This document shows, piece by piece, positions 8,689-17,110 of a stretch of DNA of 64,000 nt (position 1 is the first letter of the stretch; every line of letters starts with the position of its first letter). Source of the DNA: Mycolicibacterium moriokaense (GTDB lineage Bacteria > Actinomycetota > Actinomycetes > Mycobacteriales > Mycobacteriaceae); the NCBI RefSeq assembly GCF_003347205.1, contig NZ_QQBJ01000022.1:1-64000 (forward strand), given 5' to 3'. The notes under the pieces are model-generated. The model worked only from the letters and a program-made list of their open reading frames with translations. It was not told where the DNA came from and ran no database searches. The position numbers and the translations under genes are program-made.

Positions 8689-9767
8689 GCATCGGCGATG
8701 AGGTAACCCAGATCCTCGACCAGTTGCGGGGGCTGCTGGGCGAGGGAACACCGGTCACGGCCCCACTGCCGTCGCAGGTACCCGCCCAGATCCAGCAGCG
8801 CCTCAATGCCCTACCGGGCGGGTTGGGCGCCTTCATCGACAAATTGATCGACGAGCGCAAGAGCCAGGCCGAGATCAGCGCCGCCCTGGCCGAGGTCGAC
8901 CCCTCGCTGGTGCCGGTCGTCGACGAATCGGCGGCCAACGTGACCGCAGCCCGCGATGAGCTCAACGGCACCCAGAACACCTACGCCGACCGCCGCGGCC
9001 AGTTGGCCCCAGTGGAGGGCACACCCATGGGGCAGCTCGGCGTGCTGCAAGCCAAGGTGGATGCCGTCGGCAATGGCGCCAACACCGTCCGGGCGCAGAT
9101 GCCGCCAGCCGATCTACGCCGGGTGCTCGTCGACCGTCTCGCCCAGCGGTATTACGAACAGGCCAAGGCGGCGATGCAGGGCGCCGGCGGCGGGATGCCG
9201 GGCGGCGGCATGCCCGGCGGCGGCGGGATGCCGGGCGGCGGCATGCCCGGCGGCGGGGTCGGCGGCTCGCCGTTGAGTGCGCTGTCCTCACCGGCGGCGA
9301 GCTTGGCGTCAGCGTTCTCACCGGCCTCCTCGACGAAAGACGGCTCCACCGGTGAGCAGCGGCTGGCCTCTGCGCTGCCGTCCGGCCGCGGAGGCAGCGA
9401 GGCCGGCCGGCGGATGGCGGAGAAAGCGCTGACCGCGCAGGGGCTGCCCTATGTGTGGGGCGGCGGCAACGCCAACGGCCCCACCGGCGGCGGGTTCGAC
9501 TGCTCGGGCCTATCGCAGTGGGCCACCGCGCAGGCCACCGGTGAGAACATCCCCCGCACGACCTACGACCAGATCAAACTGGGCACGCGCATCAACCCCG
9601 CCGACGCTCAACCAGGTGACCTCGTGTTCTCCCGCTTCAGCAGCCGCGGCCCCGAACACGTGCAGATCGCCCTGGGCGGCGGTCAGGTGGTGCACGCCCC
9701 GCAAAGTGGTGATGTGGTGCGCATCGCGGCGATGCCCACCGACGTCGTGGTCAAGCGCATCTTCTGA
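8685..9767 (+). CDS. NlpC/P60 (C40) peptidase with Gly-Met-Pro repeats
   Basis: This 360-residue protein has an alpha-helical N-terminal domain (about 1-165), a low-complexity stretch of [11 protein letters not shown] repeats (about 166-190), a linker, and an NlpC/P60 domain from about 245. The catalytic cysteine is in DCSGLSQW (Cys273), the histidine in EHVQIALG (His325), and a third polar residue may be in VVHAP. C40 enzymes cut peptidoglycan stem peptides. There is no ordinary signal peptide, so export would need another route such as a type VII pathway, as proposed for related mycobacterial proteins. Translation is coupled to the 22-residue frame upstream. Confidence 0.85.
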   Translation: MSIGDEVTQILDQLRGLLGEGTPVTAPLPSQVPAQIQQRLNALPGGLGAFIDKLIDERKSQAEISAALAEVDPSLVPVVDESAANVTAARDELNGTQNTYADRRGQLAPVEGTPMGQLGVLQAKVDAVGNGANTVRAQMPPADLRRVLVDRLAQRYYEQAKAAMQGAGGGMPGGGMPGGGGMPGGGMPGGGVGGSPLSALSSPAASLASAFSPASSTKDGSTGEQRLASALPSGRGGSEAGRRMAEKALTAQGLPYVWGGGNANGPTGGGFDCSGLSQWATAQATGENIPRTTYDQIKLGTRINPADAQPGDLVFSRFSSRGPEHVQIALGGGQVVHAPQSGDVVRIAAMPTDVVVKRIF

Positions 9768-9792
9768 GCTATTTCCGCACATCCTGTTTTGG

Positions 9793-9811
9793 CACCTGAC
9801 CCGCGCAGGTG
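9793..9811. terminator. Hairpin after peptidase gene
   Basis: CACCTG-ACCCGCG-CAGGTG lies 25 bp after the peptidase stop codon. It has no T-tract, as is usual in mycobacteria. The remaining stretch to 10025 holds no gene. Confidence 0.4.
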
Positions 9812-10025
9812 TCACGTCCCCGTAGTGCGGGGCGGGGCGGGGGCACCAGACTGGCGGCGCCGGGCGCCCGACGCCGGCCGCCTGGTCACTGCATCACAGC
9901 TCAGGGCCGGGCTTGCGATCGCCGTGGGCGGGACGTGTCGCATTCCCTGTTCAGAAAGCTCCGCACGCTCGGAGGCAAGGTCGCGGGACTCGCTCCGCTC
10001 GGCCGGCAGGCTACATTTGCTCACC

Positions 10026-10598
10026 ATGGCGGCGCCGGCACTGAGCCCCGACTGTCTCGGCTGGGTGCGTGCCGCCGGCTACGCCTGGAGCACCGACGAC
10101 TCCACTGACACCCTGGTGCTGCGATCACAGATGGGTCCACCGACGACGCGGTATCTCATCCGCCAGGTGCGAGACCGGCTGCGGTTGACCCAGGCCGACG
10201 ACGACGCCGAGGAACGCACCCTGTTGTACGCCGCGGACCGGGAAGTGCTCGAACGGTTCCTCTACGGCATGTTTGGCGACGACATCCGCGACGATCTTGA
10301 CTTGCCCTACCTCGAACTACCCTGGGGGGCAGATGATCTCGCTACCGGGTTCACCCTCGGAGAGATGGACCGTGGCTACCGCACACTGCGCCGCGGCGGC
10401 GTCCCTGTCGCTGCAGCCCCAGATCCGACCCTCAGCCTCCTGGCGCTCGTTCCGCTGTCTCACTTCCTGGGTCTCACCGCCGCGGCGCTGAAGACAGCGT
10501 TCTTGGCTGAAGATGGTGCACCGTTGTTGACCGGTGGTGCCTACTCCGCCGGCAACCGCACCGGCCGGCGCCGCCCTCCGACGGAGCGGGCCAACTAG
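10026..10598 (+). CDS. Imm61-family immunity protein
   Basis: The 190-residue product begins LSPDCLGWVRAAGYAWS and continues with RYLIRQVRDRLRLTQADDDAEE, FLYGMFGDDIRDDLDLPYLE, ATGFTLGEMDRGYRTL and LSHFLGLTAAALKTAFL. This matches the mycobacterial Imm61 family of polymorphic-toxin immunity proteins. Such proteins normally neutralise a toxin encoded next door. The only upstream neighbour is the NlpC/P60 peptidase, which is not a known Imm61 partner, so either the toxin gene has been lost or the pairing is new. The start at 10026 is chosen by homology to the usual N terminus. Confidence 0.75.
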   Translation: MAAPALSPDCLGWVRAAGYAWSTDDSTDTLVLRSQMGPPTTRYLIRQVRDRLRLTQADDDAEERTLLYAADREVLERFLYGMFGDDIRDDLDLPYLELPWGADDLATGFTLGEMDRGYRTLRRGGVPVAAAPDPTLSLLALVPLSHFLGLTAAALKTAFLAEDGAPLLTGGAYSAGNRTGRRRPPTERAN

Positions 10599-10629
10599 AG
10601 CACCCATCGAGTCCCGCAGCGGCTCGGGC

Positions 10630-10670
10630 GGTGCCCCGAGGGGTGCCTGACGCACCCTCTCGGGGCACCG
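10630..10670. terminator. Bidirectional hairpin terminator
   Basis: A stem of about 17 bp (GGTGCCCCGAG... pairing with ...CTCGGGGCACC, one bulge) with a 5-nt loop lies between convergent genes ending at 10598 and 10680. It can act in both directions. Confidence 0.75.
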
Positions 10671-10679
10671 CCGCCGTGC

Positions 10680-11753
10680 TCAGCTGGCCTTGAACTTGAG
10701 TTGAGCCACTACGCACTCGGTGGGTTCGACGTCATCGCGAACACCGAGCAGGACGGGCTGATAGAGCGCACCCCCGACCTGGGCAGCGTAGAGGTAGCGC
10801 ACCTCAACGACATCGCCGAGCTGAGGAACGTCCTGATTCGCGGGCACCGTCACGTTCCCGACGCTGCGCCAGACACCGCCATCGAGCAGGCTCACGCCCA
10901 CGCTGCGCTGCTGGTTGATGGCGGTGACCACCGCGGATGCCGTAGCCACGAACTTGAGCTTGAGCTGCGCGCCGCCGCTGCTGGGGCGTCCCTGCCGATA
11001 GGGGGCGTCCCATCGCTTGAACACCGCCCCCTCGGCGTTGCGCGTCCGAAGTGCTGCGAGCTGGTCGGCCTTATCGTCGGCGACGGTCCAGCAGTCGACG
11101 TACCCGAGGTGCGCTGACCGGCCTGCGCTGTCGAGCAGGGCGGTCAGAGCGCCGTAGCGGGCACTGTAGGGCCGCTCACGCAGCTCGGTGCCGTCGTGAG
11201 AGAGCATGTCGAACACATGGAAGCGGTCTCCGATCGCCTCTCCGTCGAGCACAAAGTCATCCGCAATCGTCTGTGCCGCAGCAGCGATAGGCGCTGCGAC
11301 GTTGATGACTAGGCCGAGCTTGTTGATGCCCTCGACGGTGCCGCCGGCCTTGCGCAGCATGAGCCGCCGTCCGTCGAACTTCTCCTGCATGACCCACAGC
11401 GGGTCAGCCACCACACGGCCCACCTCGGCCTCGTCGATGACGTTGAGCAGCTGCGGCGCCAGCCCGCTGACGCGGCCCGCGTTCTGGCTGTGCAGGTAGG
11501 GGGTTCCCGCGTCCCCGTCGGTGTATCCCTTGGCTCTCTTCTCTGACAGCACCTTGTGGAAGATGCGCAGCGCCGCGGCGTGATCGACCGGCGATTTGGT
11601 CTTGGTTCCGGTGGCTAAGGTTCCACCTCGACGGCCGTAGGCAACGTTCACGACGTAGCCTCCGCCGTCTGCGGCGTCGATCTGCGCGCGGTACACCTTG
11701 TCGCTGGAGCCGGACTTGAAGTAGAGGGTCACCGATTCTGCGCAGTTATCCAT
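10680..11753 (-). CDS. ATP-dependent DNA ligase with WGR domain
   Basis: This 357-residue protein has an N-terminal WGR domain (about 8-90, with YFKSGSSDKVYRAQI and YGRRGG) and a nucleotidyltransferase-type ligase core. The adenylation lysine is Lys125 in MQEKFDGRR, motif IV is EGAVFKRW, and motif V is the LKLKF segment, followed by an OB-like domain. WGR domains bind DNA ends or nicks in PARP-type proteins, so this fusion fits break sealing. The ATG follows AAGGGAAC. Its promoter at 11815-11837 is a near-perfect RecA-NDp site, so induction by DNA damage is likely. Confidence 0.9.
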   Translation of the reverse strand: MDNCAESVTLYFKSGSSDKVYRAQIDAADGGGYVVNVAYGRRGGTLATGTKTKSPVDHAAALRIFHKVLSEKRAKGYTDGDAGTPYLHSQNAGRVSGLAPQLLNVIDEAEVGRVVADPLWVMQEKFDGRRLMLRKAGGTVEGINKLGLVINVAAPIAAAAQTIADDFVLDGEAIGDRFHVFDMLSHDGTELRERPYSARYGALTALLDSAGRSAHLGYVDCWTVADDKADQLAALRTRNAEGAVFKRWDAPYRQGRPSSGGAQLKLKFVATASAVVTAINQQRSVGVSLLDGGVWRSVGNVTVPANQDVPQLGDVVEVRYLYAAQVGGALYQPVLLGVRDDVEPTECVVAQLKFKAS

Positions 11754-11814
11754 GCTGAAGTTCCCTTCGTAGGTGAGCAGACGCGCACGCCTGCCCGTTT
11801 GGACGAACACCGTA

Positions 11815-11837
11815 ATTCTACGATGGGGCACCGACAT
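11815..11837 (-). promoter_or_regulatory. RecA-NDp/PafBC-type promoter of the ligase gene
   Basis: ATGTCGGTG, 8 bp, TAGAAT: one mismatch to the consensus, 62 bp upstream of the ligase start. No leader hairpin follows, unlike most copies. The rest of 11838-12167 shows no gene I trust. Confidence 0.75.
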
Positions 11838-12167
11838 TCACGGTGCGGTTCCGCGGCCCCCATGTGTCAGTGACCTCGCGGGCTTGTCCGCAAGCAGCCA
11901 CCCGAGGCCCGGCACGCTGTGTTCGACGGAACCAGTAGGGCAGCACCACCTGGGGTGGCTGGCCAGGTGGTGAGTCCTGTGACCCCGATTGGGCATATAC
12001 TCGACGTCAGAGCCGCGTCGCATGGCTGACCCCGCGTCGTTCAGGTGCCCGCATCACCGACGACAGTAAGGGCTAGGTCCTTTGGATCTGCGACACACAC
12101 CGATCACTATTGGTAGGCGTGGGATGCGGGGCTGCGCCGATCGAGTACGTGATTGGAAGTCACTGTC

Positions 12168-12941
12168 ATGACGAAGAATTCGTTTCACAAGAAGAATGCT
12201 CGCGCCCTCCAGGCCGCGAATCCAGGCCTCAATTTCCACCATGCAATGGCTGCACTCGACCGCTCCGCGCCGCCACCTCCCGGTCACGCGTGGGCTCACG
12301 GCCAGCAACTGTGGGTGCGCACCCTGGCCGAGGAGACCCCCACCCGCTGCTACCTGTGCGGGCGAACCTCCAGCATCGTCTCCTTCGGCGACCTTGCGGT
12401 CGACCACGGCCGCGTGCAGATGTACTGCCAGCACCATCAGTGCGACGCCCGCGAGGTCGAGGTCATCGTCGTCGACGACGACAACGAGGCGACCAGAAGG
12501 CGCTCCGATGTGCGCATCCTGGCCCACTACCCTCCGGTCACTGACCGGCCGCGGTGGTGGGAGCCAGACTCGCGCCGCACGTGGGCCGCGGGGACGACCC
12601 CGCATGTGCGTGCCAGCGGTCAGCGGATGCCTTGCCTGTTCTGCGGAGCCCTGAGCTGCACGTTGGCCCCCGGAGACGTCGCCAGGGATTCCGGGCGCAT
12701 CCGCTTGCGCTGCCATCACGGCACCTGCGCCGTCGTCGAGTTCGAGGTGCTGCCGATGCGGGACGGGGGCGACTCCAGCGAGCGCCCAGACGTGGCGGCG
12801 ATCTATGCCCTTCGACCGCCCGGCACGACCCGCGGCGAGATGCACGGCCCCATCGAGATCGTCCCGCTAGTGGATCCGGATCCGCCAGCGGACGAGACGG
12901 TGCTGCAGTACCGCCGGTCAGGGCCGGTGCCCTGGGAGTGA
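12168..12941 (+). CDS. Double zinc-finger hypothetical protein
   Basis: The product has about 257 residues and carries the same cysteine-rich module twice: CYLCGRTS...YCQHHQC and, about 100 residues later, CLFCGALS...RCHHGTC. Each could bind one zinc ion. The N terminus (FHKKNARALQAANPGLNFHH) resembles the basic N-terminal motif of the protein starting at 3175. The ATG at 12168 follows GGAAG. Duplicate zinc modules suggest nucleic-acid or protein binding; nothing more specific can be said. Confidence 0.75.
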   Translation: MTKNSFHKKNARALQAANPGLNFHHAMAALDRSAPPPPGHAWAHGQQLWVRTLAEETPTRCYLCGRTSSIVSFGDLAVDHGRVQMYCQHHQCDAREVEVIVVDDDNEATRRRSDVRILAHYPPVTDRPRWWEPDSRRTWAAGTTPHVRASGQRMPCLFCGALSCTLAPGDVARDSGRIRLRCHHGTCAVVEFEVLPMRDGGDSSERPDVAAIYALRPPGTTRGEMHGPIEIVPLVDPDPPADETVLQYRRSGPVPWE

Positions 12942-13019
12942 GGCAGCGGTGACCGGCCGGGTGGAGGCAACCCCACTCACCGTTCGAAGTGAGCGCCCCT
13001 CCCCCGGCCGGCGCCGTCG

Positions 13020-13529
13020 TCACCGCTGGCGGGCCGCAGCAGCGTTGACCCGCTGTCGGAAGGCTTCGATCCACTCCGGCCGCCCCGCGATCAGCTCCGC
13101 TCGGGCGCGCAGATCCGCGAGCTGCGCGGCATCCAGTCCGGCGGTATGTTCGCCGCTGCGGCCGGTGAACAGGGCCGCACCGAAGTAGGGCTGATGAATG
13201 GACCGGTACTCCGCCAGCAACAGGGTCGCCAGCGGGTTGAGGGTCGCCGCGATCAGCTCGGCGTCACCAAAGTCGGGGAAGCTCTCGTCGTCGGTCCACA
13301 TGTCGATGTGTTCCGTGGCGTCGGTGACGGTGTAGAGCCGGCAACCGATTGCCTGGCGGATGGTGGCCCCGAAAGTGCCGCTGTCGCAGGGGGTGAGGTC
13401 GACGGTCTCGATGCTGGCGTCGATGCCAATAAGCAGTGCCTGTCCAACGCCGACGGCCGCACCGGGCCGGTGGTCGCTGGTGATGTCATCGGAGCGCAGG
13501 ACGGCTGCGGGGTTCGTGTTTGTCAACAT
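13020..13529 (-). CDS. DUF3846-like protein
   Basis: This 169-residue protein contains LLIGIDASIETVDLTPCDSG, IRQAIGCRLYTVTD and IDMWTDDE, then LNPLATLLLAEY and PYFGAALFTG. The order matches DUF3846, a small domain common in actinobacterial plasmids and phages with no known role. The ATG at 13529 follows AAGGAGG. The 5-prime region has the full standard set: RecA-NDp-type promoter, hairpin leader, ribosome binding site. A second protein of this type is encoded at 44119-44448. Confidence 0.75.
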   Translation of the reverse strand: MLTNTNPAAVLRSDDITSDHRPGAAVGVGQALLIGIDASIETVDLTPCDSGTFGATIRQAIGCRLYTVTDATEHIDMWTDDESFPDFGDAELIAATLNPLATLLLAEYRSIHQPYFGAALFTGRSGEHTAGLDAAQLADLRARAELIAGRPEWIEAFRQRVNAAAARQR

Positions 13530-13551
13530 ATGGTGGGCCTCCTTGGCCTGT

Positions 13552-13576
13552 GTGGACCGGGCGCGCACGCCCGGCC
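13552..13576 (-). promoter_or_regulatory. 22-nt leader hairpin plus ACC-like tail
   Basis: GGCC/GGTC base, fully paired middle stem and TGCG tetraloop in the 5-prime leader of the DUF3846-like gene. Confidence 0.7.
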
Positions 13577-13593
13577 GGGGTGGTTCGTCTGCG

Positions 13594-13616
13594 ACTGTAT
13601 CGGGGGCCACCGACAT
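13594..13616 (-). promoter_or_regulatory. RecA-NDp/PafBC-type promoter
   Basis: ATGTCGGTG, 8 bp, TACAGT. The upstream half lies inside a 22-bp perfect palindrome at 13605-13626, so two TGTCGGTGGCC halves face away from each other. The rightward one lacks a good -10 (TGCGTC). Confidence 0.75.
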
Positions 13617-13702
13617 GTCGGTGGCCTTCGATGCGTCAATGTTCGAACAGTAAATGACTCAGTCGCTTTCGCCGACGCAGTACTGCCGGTCGGGACTACC
13701 TA

Positions 13703-14041
13703 TTACAGCGAGGTCGAGTCTTTTAACAGCAGGAGCAGAGCATGCCGCGCATCGCGATCATCTGGCGCGTCGTGCAGTTCGTCGCACGCAATCCTGATTA
13801 GCCGCGCACGCCGCCGGCTATCGTCGCCCGAGTCGACATCCGCTTGCTGCAGAATCTCGAGTAGTCGCCGTTGGGCCTGCTCATCGGAGGGCGCGCAGTA
13901 GAGATCATCGCAAGCCTCACGGATCAGATCGAGGACGTCGCCGTTAGTCGCGGACAACGTACCTTGTCGTCGGCTGATGGACGGCTCGGTGGACAAAGTA
14001 CCGCCACAGTCGTGATGCAGCGAAAAGTCGGCTTGACCCAT
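13703..14041 (-). CDS. Tandem ACDDL-repeat small protein
   Basis: The 112-residue product has two copies of one helical unit: IREACDDLYCAPSDEQAQRR with a leucine-rich helix, then IRIACDELHDAPDDRDARHA with another. The same unit occurs once in the protein at 6938-7183. The first 35 residues look disordered. It starts with the ATG at 14041 after an AAGGG sequence. I do not recognise the family. Confidence 0.65.
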   Translation of the reverse strand: MGQADFSLHHDCGGTLSTEPSISRRQGTLSATNGDVLDLIREACDDLYCAPSDEQAQRRLLEILQQADVDSGDDSRRRARLIRIACDELHDAPDDRDARHALLLLLKDSTSL

Positions 14042-14097
14042 GAGCGTTGCCCTTCGTCCTAGGTTGGTTGCGCTAGTAGCTAGTGCCCGATCGTGGC

Positions 14098-14122
14098 GCT
14101 AACCGTAGCGTAAACCGTAGCG
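14098..14122. promoter_or_regulatory. Direct-repeat operator, AACCGTAGCG x2
   Basis: AACCGTAGCG occurs at 14101-14110 and again at 14113-14122, a 12-bp period. Related sites lie at 14356-14375, 25047-25075 and 25243-25265, at the two borders of the envelope-signalling island. Confidence 0.55.
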
Positions 14123-14355
14123 CTATGCAACGGCTCGCTTCTCGCCGCATCGAGAGGTTCCTGGGCGCTCCGCGCCGGCGACGAATCCACAGCGGGTGGT
14201 CCGAGCCCCTCGCGAGAGACCCCCAAGCCACAGTTGCATCAGTTTCAACCAGGGGATATGCGCTTGCACCCCACGGATGAAGCGCCGTAGTTCGGCATCG
14301 CAACCCAGACAGCGACGTGAGTGTTGCCGCGAGCTGTCTCGCGATGATATACATT

Positions 14356-14375
14356 AACCATAGCGCCGCTACGGC
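14356..14375. promoter_or_regulatory. Inverted AACCGTAGCG-type operator
   Basis: AACCATAGCG followed by the inverted half CGCTACGG lies about 65 bp upstream of the start at 14438. Elsewhere 14123-14437 holds no gene. Confidence 0.45.
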
Positions 14376-14437
14376 TTGGACAGCGGAGCGGGCAACGACC
14401 GCAGCGCTAGACCAGCTATTGAGGGAGGAAACTTTTA

Positions 14438-15550
14438 ATGTCAAGCCTCAACGACGGTGAACACAGTCCACAGCGGGGCGCCCGCGCGGATGACCCCGAC
14501 AGCACTGTTGTCGTGCCCCGCACCCCTGCCCGAGGTGACGACATGACAGCTCCCGCGGGCCGCGCCGACACGCCGCGATCTGGGCCGTCGGCAGCGCCCC
14601 AGGGCGACGACTCCGACGAGACGGAGGTCGTTTCGCGAGATCAGCTGGGAATCGCCGGCAGCGGCCCCGGAAGTAATCGCGTCGGTCCGATGGCCAACCC
14701 GCCACACCCCGGAGCGAATCCGACGCAGACCCCGCCGCCTCGGCCTCAGTCTGTACCGCCGCAGAGCGGGCCGCCGTACCCCGGCCCGCCCACGGGGACA
14801 CCTTCGGGTCCCATGCCGCCGCAACAGCCCTCGCCGCCGCCGGGCGGAGGCCTTCCTCCTGGTCCGCCAGCCGGTTACGGTTCTGCACCCGCAGGCTACG
14901 GGTATCCGCCGGGCGGTCACGGTGGCCCGCCCCACGCGGGTTCTGCCCCCACCGGCTACGGCCCGCCTCCGGGCTACGGTGACGCAGCGGGGCCCAACGC
15001 CCAGGCCGCCCCACCCAACATGCCGCCACCGCCGCGCGACTACCGCGCCGATGCCAGAAATGCCCTGAACAAAGGCAATTCATGGCTGGGACGGTTGATC
15101 CGCAAAGGAGTCAACGGCGAGCTGATCCCGATCACGGCGTTTCAGAGCTACCGGATGCACAAACCCGTTCCGCTCACCGTGGCGGTGTTCGTCGCCGGCC
15201 TGATCCTGGCCGGGCTGTTCAACCAGTCCGGGGGTCTGATCGGTCTGGCCCTCAGCGAAGCCATGTGGGCGGCGACCGCCTTCGTGCTCATCGCCATCGG
15301 CACCAAGGGTGCGCTGCAGACCGTCGTGTACGGGATCTGTTTGGTCGGCGCGCTGGGCTTCGCCGCGGCCGCCTACATGGCGTTCACGACCTATTCCACG
15401 TTGTCGAGCCTGCCCTACAGCGGCACGGCCTCAGGCATATCCATCAGCCTGGTCGTCATCGGGGTCCTAGCCGTGGTGTTGGCCGTCGTGCACGGCTACA
15501 TCGGCATCCAGGTGAACCGGGAGATCAAGAAGATCGCCTCCGGTCAGTAG
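14438..15550 (+). CDS. Proline-rich four-helix membrane protein
   Basis: This 370-residue protein starts after GGGAGGAA. Residues 1-210 are Pro/Gly-rich, with repeats such as PPAGYGSAPAGYGYPPGG, and look disordered and cytoplasmic. Four hydrophobic segments follow: VPLTVAVFVAGLILAGLF, MWAATAFVLIAIG, YGICLVGALGFAAAAYMAF and ISLVVIGVLAVVLAVVHGY. Threonines in DDPDSTVVVPRT and DSDETEVVSRD lie in acidic settings like sites recognised by Ser/Thr kinases and FHA domains, and both partners are encoded nearby (17111-19129 and 23855-25027). That link is an inference. Confidence 0.75.
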   Translation: MSSLNDGEHSPQRGARADDPDSTVVVPRTPARGDDMTAPAGRADTPRSGPSAAPQGDDSDETEVVSRDQLGIAGSGPGSNRVGPMANPPHPGANPTQTPPPRPQSVPPQSGPPYPGPPTGTPSGPMPPQQPSPPPGGGLPPGPPAGYGSAPAGYGYPPGGHGGPPHAGSAPTGYGPPPGYGDAAGPNAQAAPPNMPPPPRDYRADARNALNKGNSWLGRLIRKGVNGELIPITAFQSYRMHKPVPLTVAVFVAGLILAGLFNQSGGLIGLALSEAMWAATAFVLIAIGTKGALQTVVYGICLVGALGFAAAAYMAFTTYSTLSSLPYSGTASGISISLVVIGVLAVVLAVVHGYIGIQVNREIKKIASGQ

Positions 15551-15685
15551 ACCCCGCTATCGCCCTCATCGGTAAACACACCGCCTACCCATCGCGCGAA
15601 GCACAGCCCGTCGGGCTGCGCACCCACGCGCCGTGACCCAGTGACCCGGCCGCCCAAGGCCCCGCGAACCCAAGGAGTATCCGAC

Positions 15686-16957
15686 ATGACCAACTGGCCC
15701 GGCCACCCCGGCCCCGACGGCAGTCGCCACGATCAGCCCGACGCTGGCGGCCCACACGACCAGCAGACTCCACCCCCTCGGGGCACCTATCGACAGCCGT
15801 GGGCCAACACGCCCTCGACCCCGCCCCAGGCACCAGGCCCGGGTGGTGGCCACCCCCAAGCATGGGGTCCTCCCCAGGGGCCGTCAGCGCAGCCGTGGAC
15901 CCAGCAACCCGGCCCCGGAGGCCCACCACCGGGCTGGCAGCCCCCACAGTCCGACTTCGCCAACCCCACACCGCCGAAATCGCGCAAAAAACTGCTCATC
16001 GCCCTAGCGGCCGTCGTCCTCGTCGCCGCCGTCGCCTTCGTCGGGTACCGAGTGACCACTGGCGAAGGGATCGCCGGCATCGGCGCGACGCCCCAGCTCT
16101 CGCCCAGCGAGACGGTGCAGCAGTACCTCGACGCCCTGGCCGCCGGCGACGCCGAAAAAGCGCTGTCGTTCGGCGCTTCTCAACCTGCCAGCACCGATCT
16201 GCTCACCGATAAGATCCTTGCCGAACAGAACGCCGAGATGCCGGTGAGAAACATTCGGATCCTCGACGAGGACAACTCCGGGGAAATGATCGGAAGCGCG
16301 CGAGTCCACGTCGCGGTGAACTTCGGTGATGTCGTCGACGACGTCGAACTGCCCCTGAAGAAGGACAGTGAGGGCGTCTGGAAGCTGGAGAACGCCGCGG
16401 TCAAGATCGACCCGCCCCCGGGCGCCGACTCCATGGACGCCCTCGACACCGTCACACTGTTCGATCAGAACTTCGACAAGGGGTCTCTGTATGTCTTCCC
16501 AGGCTATCTGGACGTCGGCAGCACCAACGACTATCTCGAAGTCACCACCGAACCTGTTCTGCTGCAAGGTCTCGGCGCGTACAGCTCGTCGTACCTGAAC
16601 CCCAAGATCGCACTCAACGACGACGGCCGCCAGGCCATCGAGGACCAACTTGCCGAGGCATTCGCCAACTGCCAGCGCAGCAGCCAGCTCGACCCCCCCG
16701 GATGCCCCACCAGGGTCAGCGCGTACGACTCTCGCGACGCCATCGACGGCACCGTCAGCTGGGGTAAGGCCGATTTCGGCGGGATCAAAATCGGCGACGT
16801 GAGCCCGTTCGACATGAGCGTGATCATCAGCGGCCAAGCCACCATGACGCTGAGCTTCCAAACCACCGACGGCGGCACCAGGAGCGGAACCGTCAACACC
16901 TACGTTAACGCCGAAGCCGACATCACCACCACACCGCCAACCCTCGAATGGCGCTGA
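15686..16957 (+). CDS. Proline-rich single-pass membrane protein
   Basis: The ATG at 15686 follows AAGGAG. The 423-residue chain has a Pro/Gly-rich cytoplasmic N terminus (about 1-110), one membrane helix (LLIALAAVVLVAAVAFVGY), and an extracytoplasmic region of about 290 residues. That region begins with a DUF4878/SnoaL-like segment (LSPSETVQQYLDALAAGDAEKAL) and then a second domain with one cysteine pair (ANCQRSSQLDPPGCPT). It follows the four-helix protein in the same direction at 135 bp. A surface or stress-sensing role is possible but not shown. Confidence 0.75.
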   Translation: MTNWPGHPGPDGSRHDQPDAGGPHDQQTPPPRGTYRQPWANTPSTPPQAPGPGGGHPQAWGPPQGPSAQPWTQQPGPGGPPPGWQPPQSDFANPTPPKSRKKLLIALAAVVLVAAVAFVGYRVTTGEGIAGIGATPQLSPSETVQQYLDALAAGDAEKALSFGASQPASTDLLTDKILAEQNAEMPVRNIRILDEDNSGEMIGSARVHVAVNFGDVVDDVELPLKKDSEGVWKLENAAVKIDPPPGADSMDALDTVTLFDQNFDKGSLYVFPGYLDVGSTNDYLEVTTEPVLLQGLGAYSSSYLNPKIALNDDGRQAIEDQLAEAFANCQRSSQLDPPGCPTRVSAYDSRDAIDGTVSWGKADFGGIKIGDVSPFDMSVIISGQATMTLSFQTTDGGTRSGTVNTYVNAEADITTTPPTLEWR

Positions 16958-17110
16958 CAGAGAACGCCCGCGAGGTGGCCGCTGCCGTTCGTCTACCTGT
17001 CTAGCGAGCCCTAGAGCAACGAGCGGGCGCGCGGCCGCCCCTTGCACCCTCCATCTGTCGCACAGTCTCGCCGTGGGTCATCGTTTCGGTGTCGTGGGCC
17101 AGCAGCCTAG

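Noticed and set aside
11838-12023. 61-codon minus-strand frame upstream of the ligase promoter
   Set aside because: No ribosome binding site or recognisable composition; the damage-type promoter lies directly downstream of it and fits the ligase gene alone.
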